In this document: one piece after another, positions 31,981-34,309 of the stretch
How the letters are laid out: every line of letters starts with the position of its first letter
Position numbering within the stretch: position 1 is the first letter of the stretch
Assembly (NCBI GenBank): GCA_016280825.1
Contig: JAEEHL010000004.1
Coordinates: forward strand, 1 to 34,309
DNA: 34,309 bases
Direction of reading: 5' to 3'
DNA from: Verrucomicrobiota bacterium
Lineage (GTDB): Bacteria; Verrucomicrobiota; Kiritimatiellia; RFP12; UBA1067
Made by a program: the position numbers and the translations under genes
Notes under the pieces: generated by a model
The model's database searches: none
The model's input: the letters and a program-made list of their open reading frames with translations, nothing else
Told to the model about the DNA's origin: nothing

Positions 31981-31984
<4 letters not shown>
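30884..31984 (-). CDS. potA: PotA-like ABC transporter ATP-binding protein (polyamine type)
   Basis: The 366-residue protein has Walker A LLGPSGCGKTTLLRML, the Q-loop TVFQNYALFPTMTIWDN, signature LSGGQKQRVAIARAL, Walker B VLLLDEPLAALD and H-loop YVTHDQGEAMSLSDRI. C-terminal TOBE-type regulatory strands follow (VRPEKIRVTLSPPPPEKGAS). The form of the ATPase, including the pattern LRQHMLLELDTIHDQVGITF, fits spermidine/putrescine importers. The ATG at 31984 overlaps the clpC stop (ATGA). The permease and binding-protein genes (potB, potC, potD) are not adjacent on the visible side: the next gene is the convergent secretin gene. Confidence 0.88.

Positions 31985-34309
<2,325 letters not shown>

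Overview
The window is GC-rich, densely packed DNA from a Gram-negative (diderm) bacterium. It carries Kdo and LPS-transport genes (kdsA, an lptA/C-type gene, lptB), a type IV pilus / type II secretion type assembly machine with a secretin, an HPr kinase with HPr and enzyme I, and a ClpC-type AAA+ protease subunit. This mix fits the PVC superphylum, most likely a Verrucomicrobiota/Kiritimatiellota/Lentisphaerae-type organism. The lineage is an inference from gene content, not a measured placement. Most neighbouring genes on the same strand overlap by 4 nt (ATGA, GTGA or TTGA), so several long translationally coupled operons can be read directly.

Layout. (1) 1-10358, minus strand: one long envelope/metabolism operon behind a good sigma70-type promoter (10397-10425). 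The order is lipoprotein, kdsA, lptA/C-like, lptB, hpf, hprK, ptsH, ptsI, fabH, fabF, fabZ, then a ceramidase-like gene interrupted by an in-frame TAG. (2) 10422-19990, minus strand: a pilus operon of pilB, pilC, a DHp-only histidine protein, a TPR protein with a GspE-N-like tail, two minor prepilins, a very large PilX/GspK-like prepilin, a small membrane protein and a hybrid histidine kinase. (3) 20177-23849, minus strand: a carbohydrate cassette of sorE-like dehydrogenase, pfkB kinase and an organophosphate-type MFS transporter, set between the pilin gene and pilB. (4) 23940-25854, minus strand: the major pilin gene and an NtrC-family sigma54 activator. (5) 25916-30873, plus strand: pilM-, pilN-, pilO- and pilP/gspC-like genes and a secretin. 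(6) 30884-34309, minus strand: potA-like ABC ATPase and clpC, the latter cut by the window edge.

The most notable pattern is regulatory. The three transcription units of the pilus machine (pilM operon, pilin, pilB operon) each begin with a -24/-12 sigma54 promoter: two match the TGGCAC-N5-TTGCT consensus fully and one has a single mismatch. The pilin and pilB promoters are each preceded by AT-rich TTTGCAAA-type palindromes, 14 bp apart and about 70 and 84 bp upstream of the -24 element. An NtrC-family activator is encoded between these units, and the pilB operon ends with a hybrid kinase (HK-REC). The same operon encodes a 124-residue protein that looks like an isolated HisKA/DHp helix bundle with a conserved His but no ATPase domain. 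Together they could form a kinase-REC, DHp phosphotransferase, NtrC-REC relay that switches on the whole apparatus. The relay is a hypothesis; the promoters and repeats are visible in the sequence. The sigma54 gene rpoN, often located between lptB and hpf in proteobacteria, is absent from that position here.

No tRNA, rRNA, CRISPR array, insertion sequence or phage gene was recognised. No gene-free stretch exceeds 300 bases; the longest gaps (about 170-190 bp, upstream of pilB and of the pilin gene) hold the regulatory elements listed.
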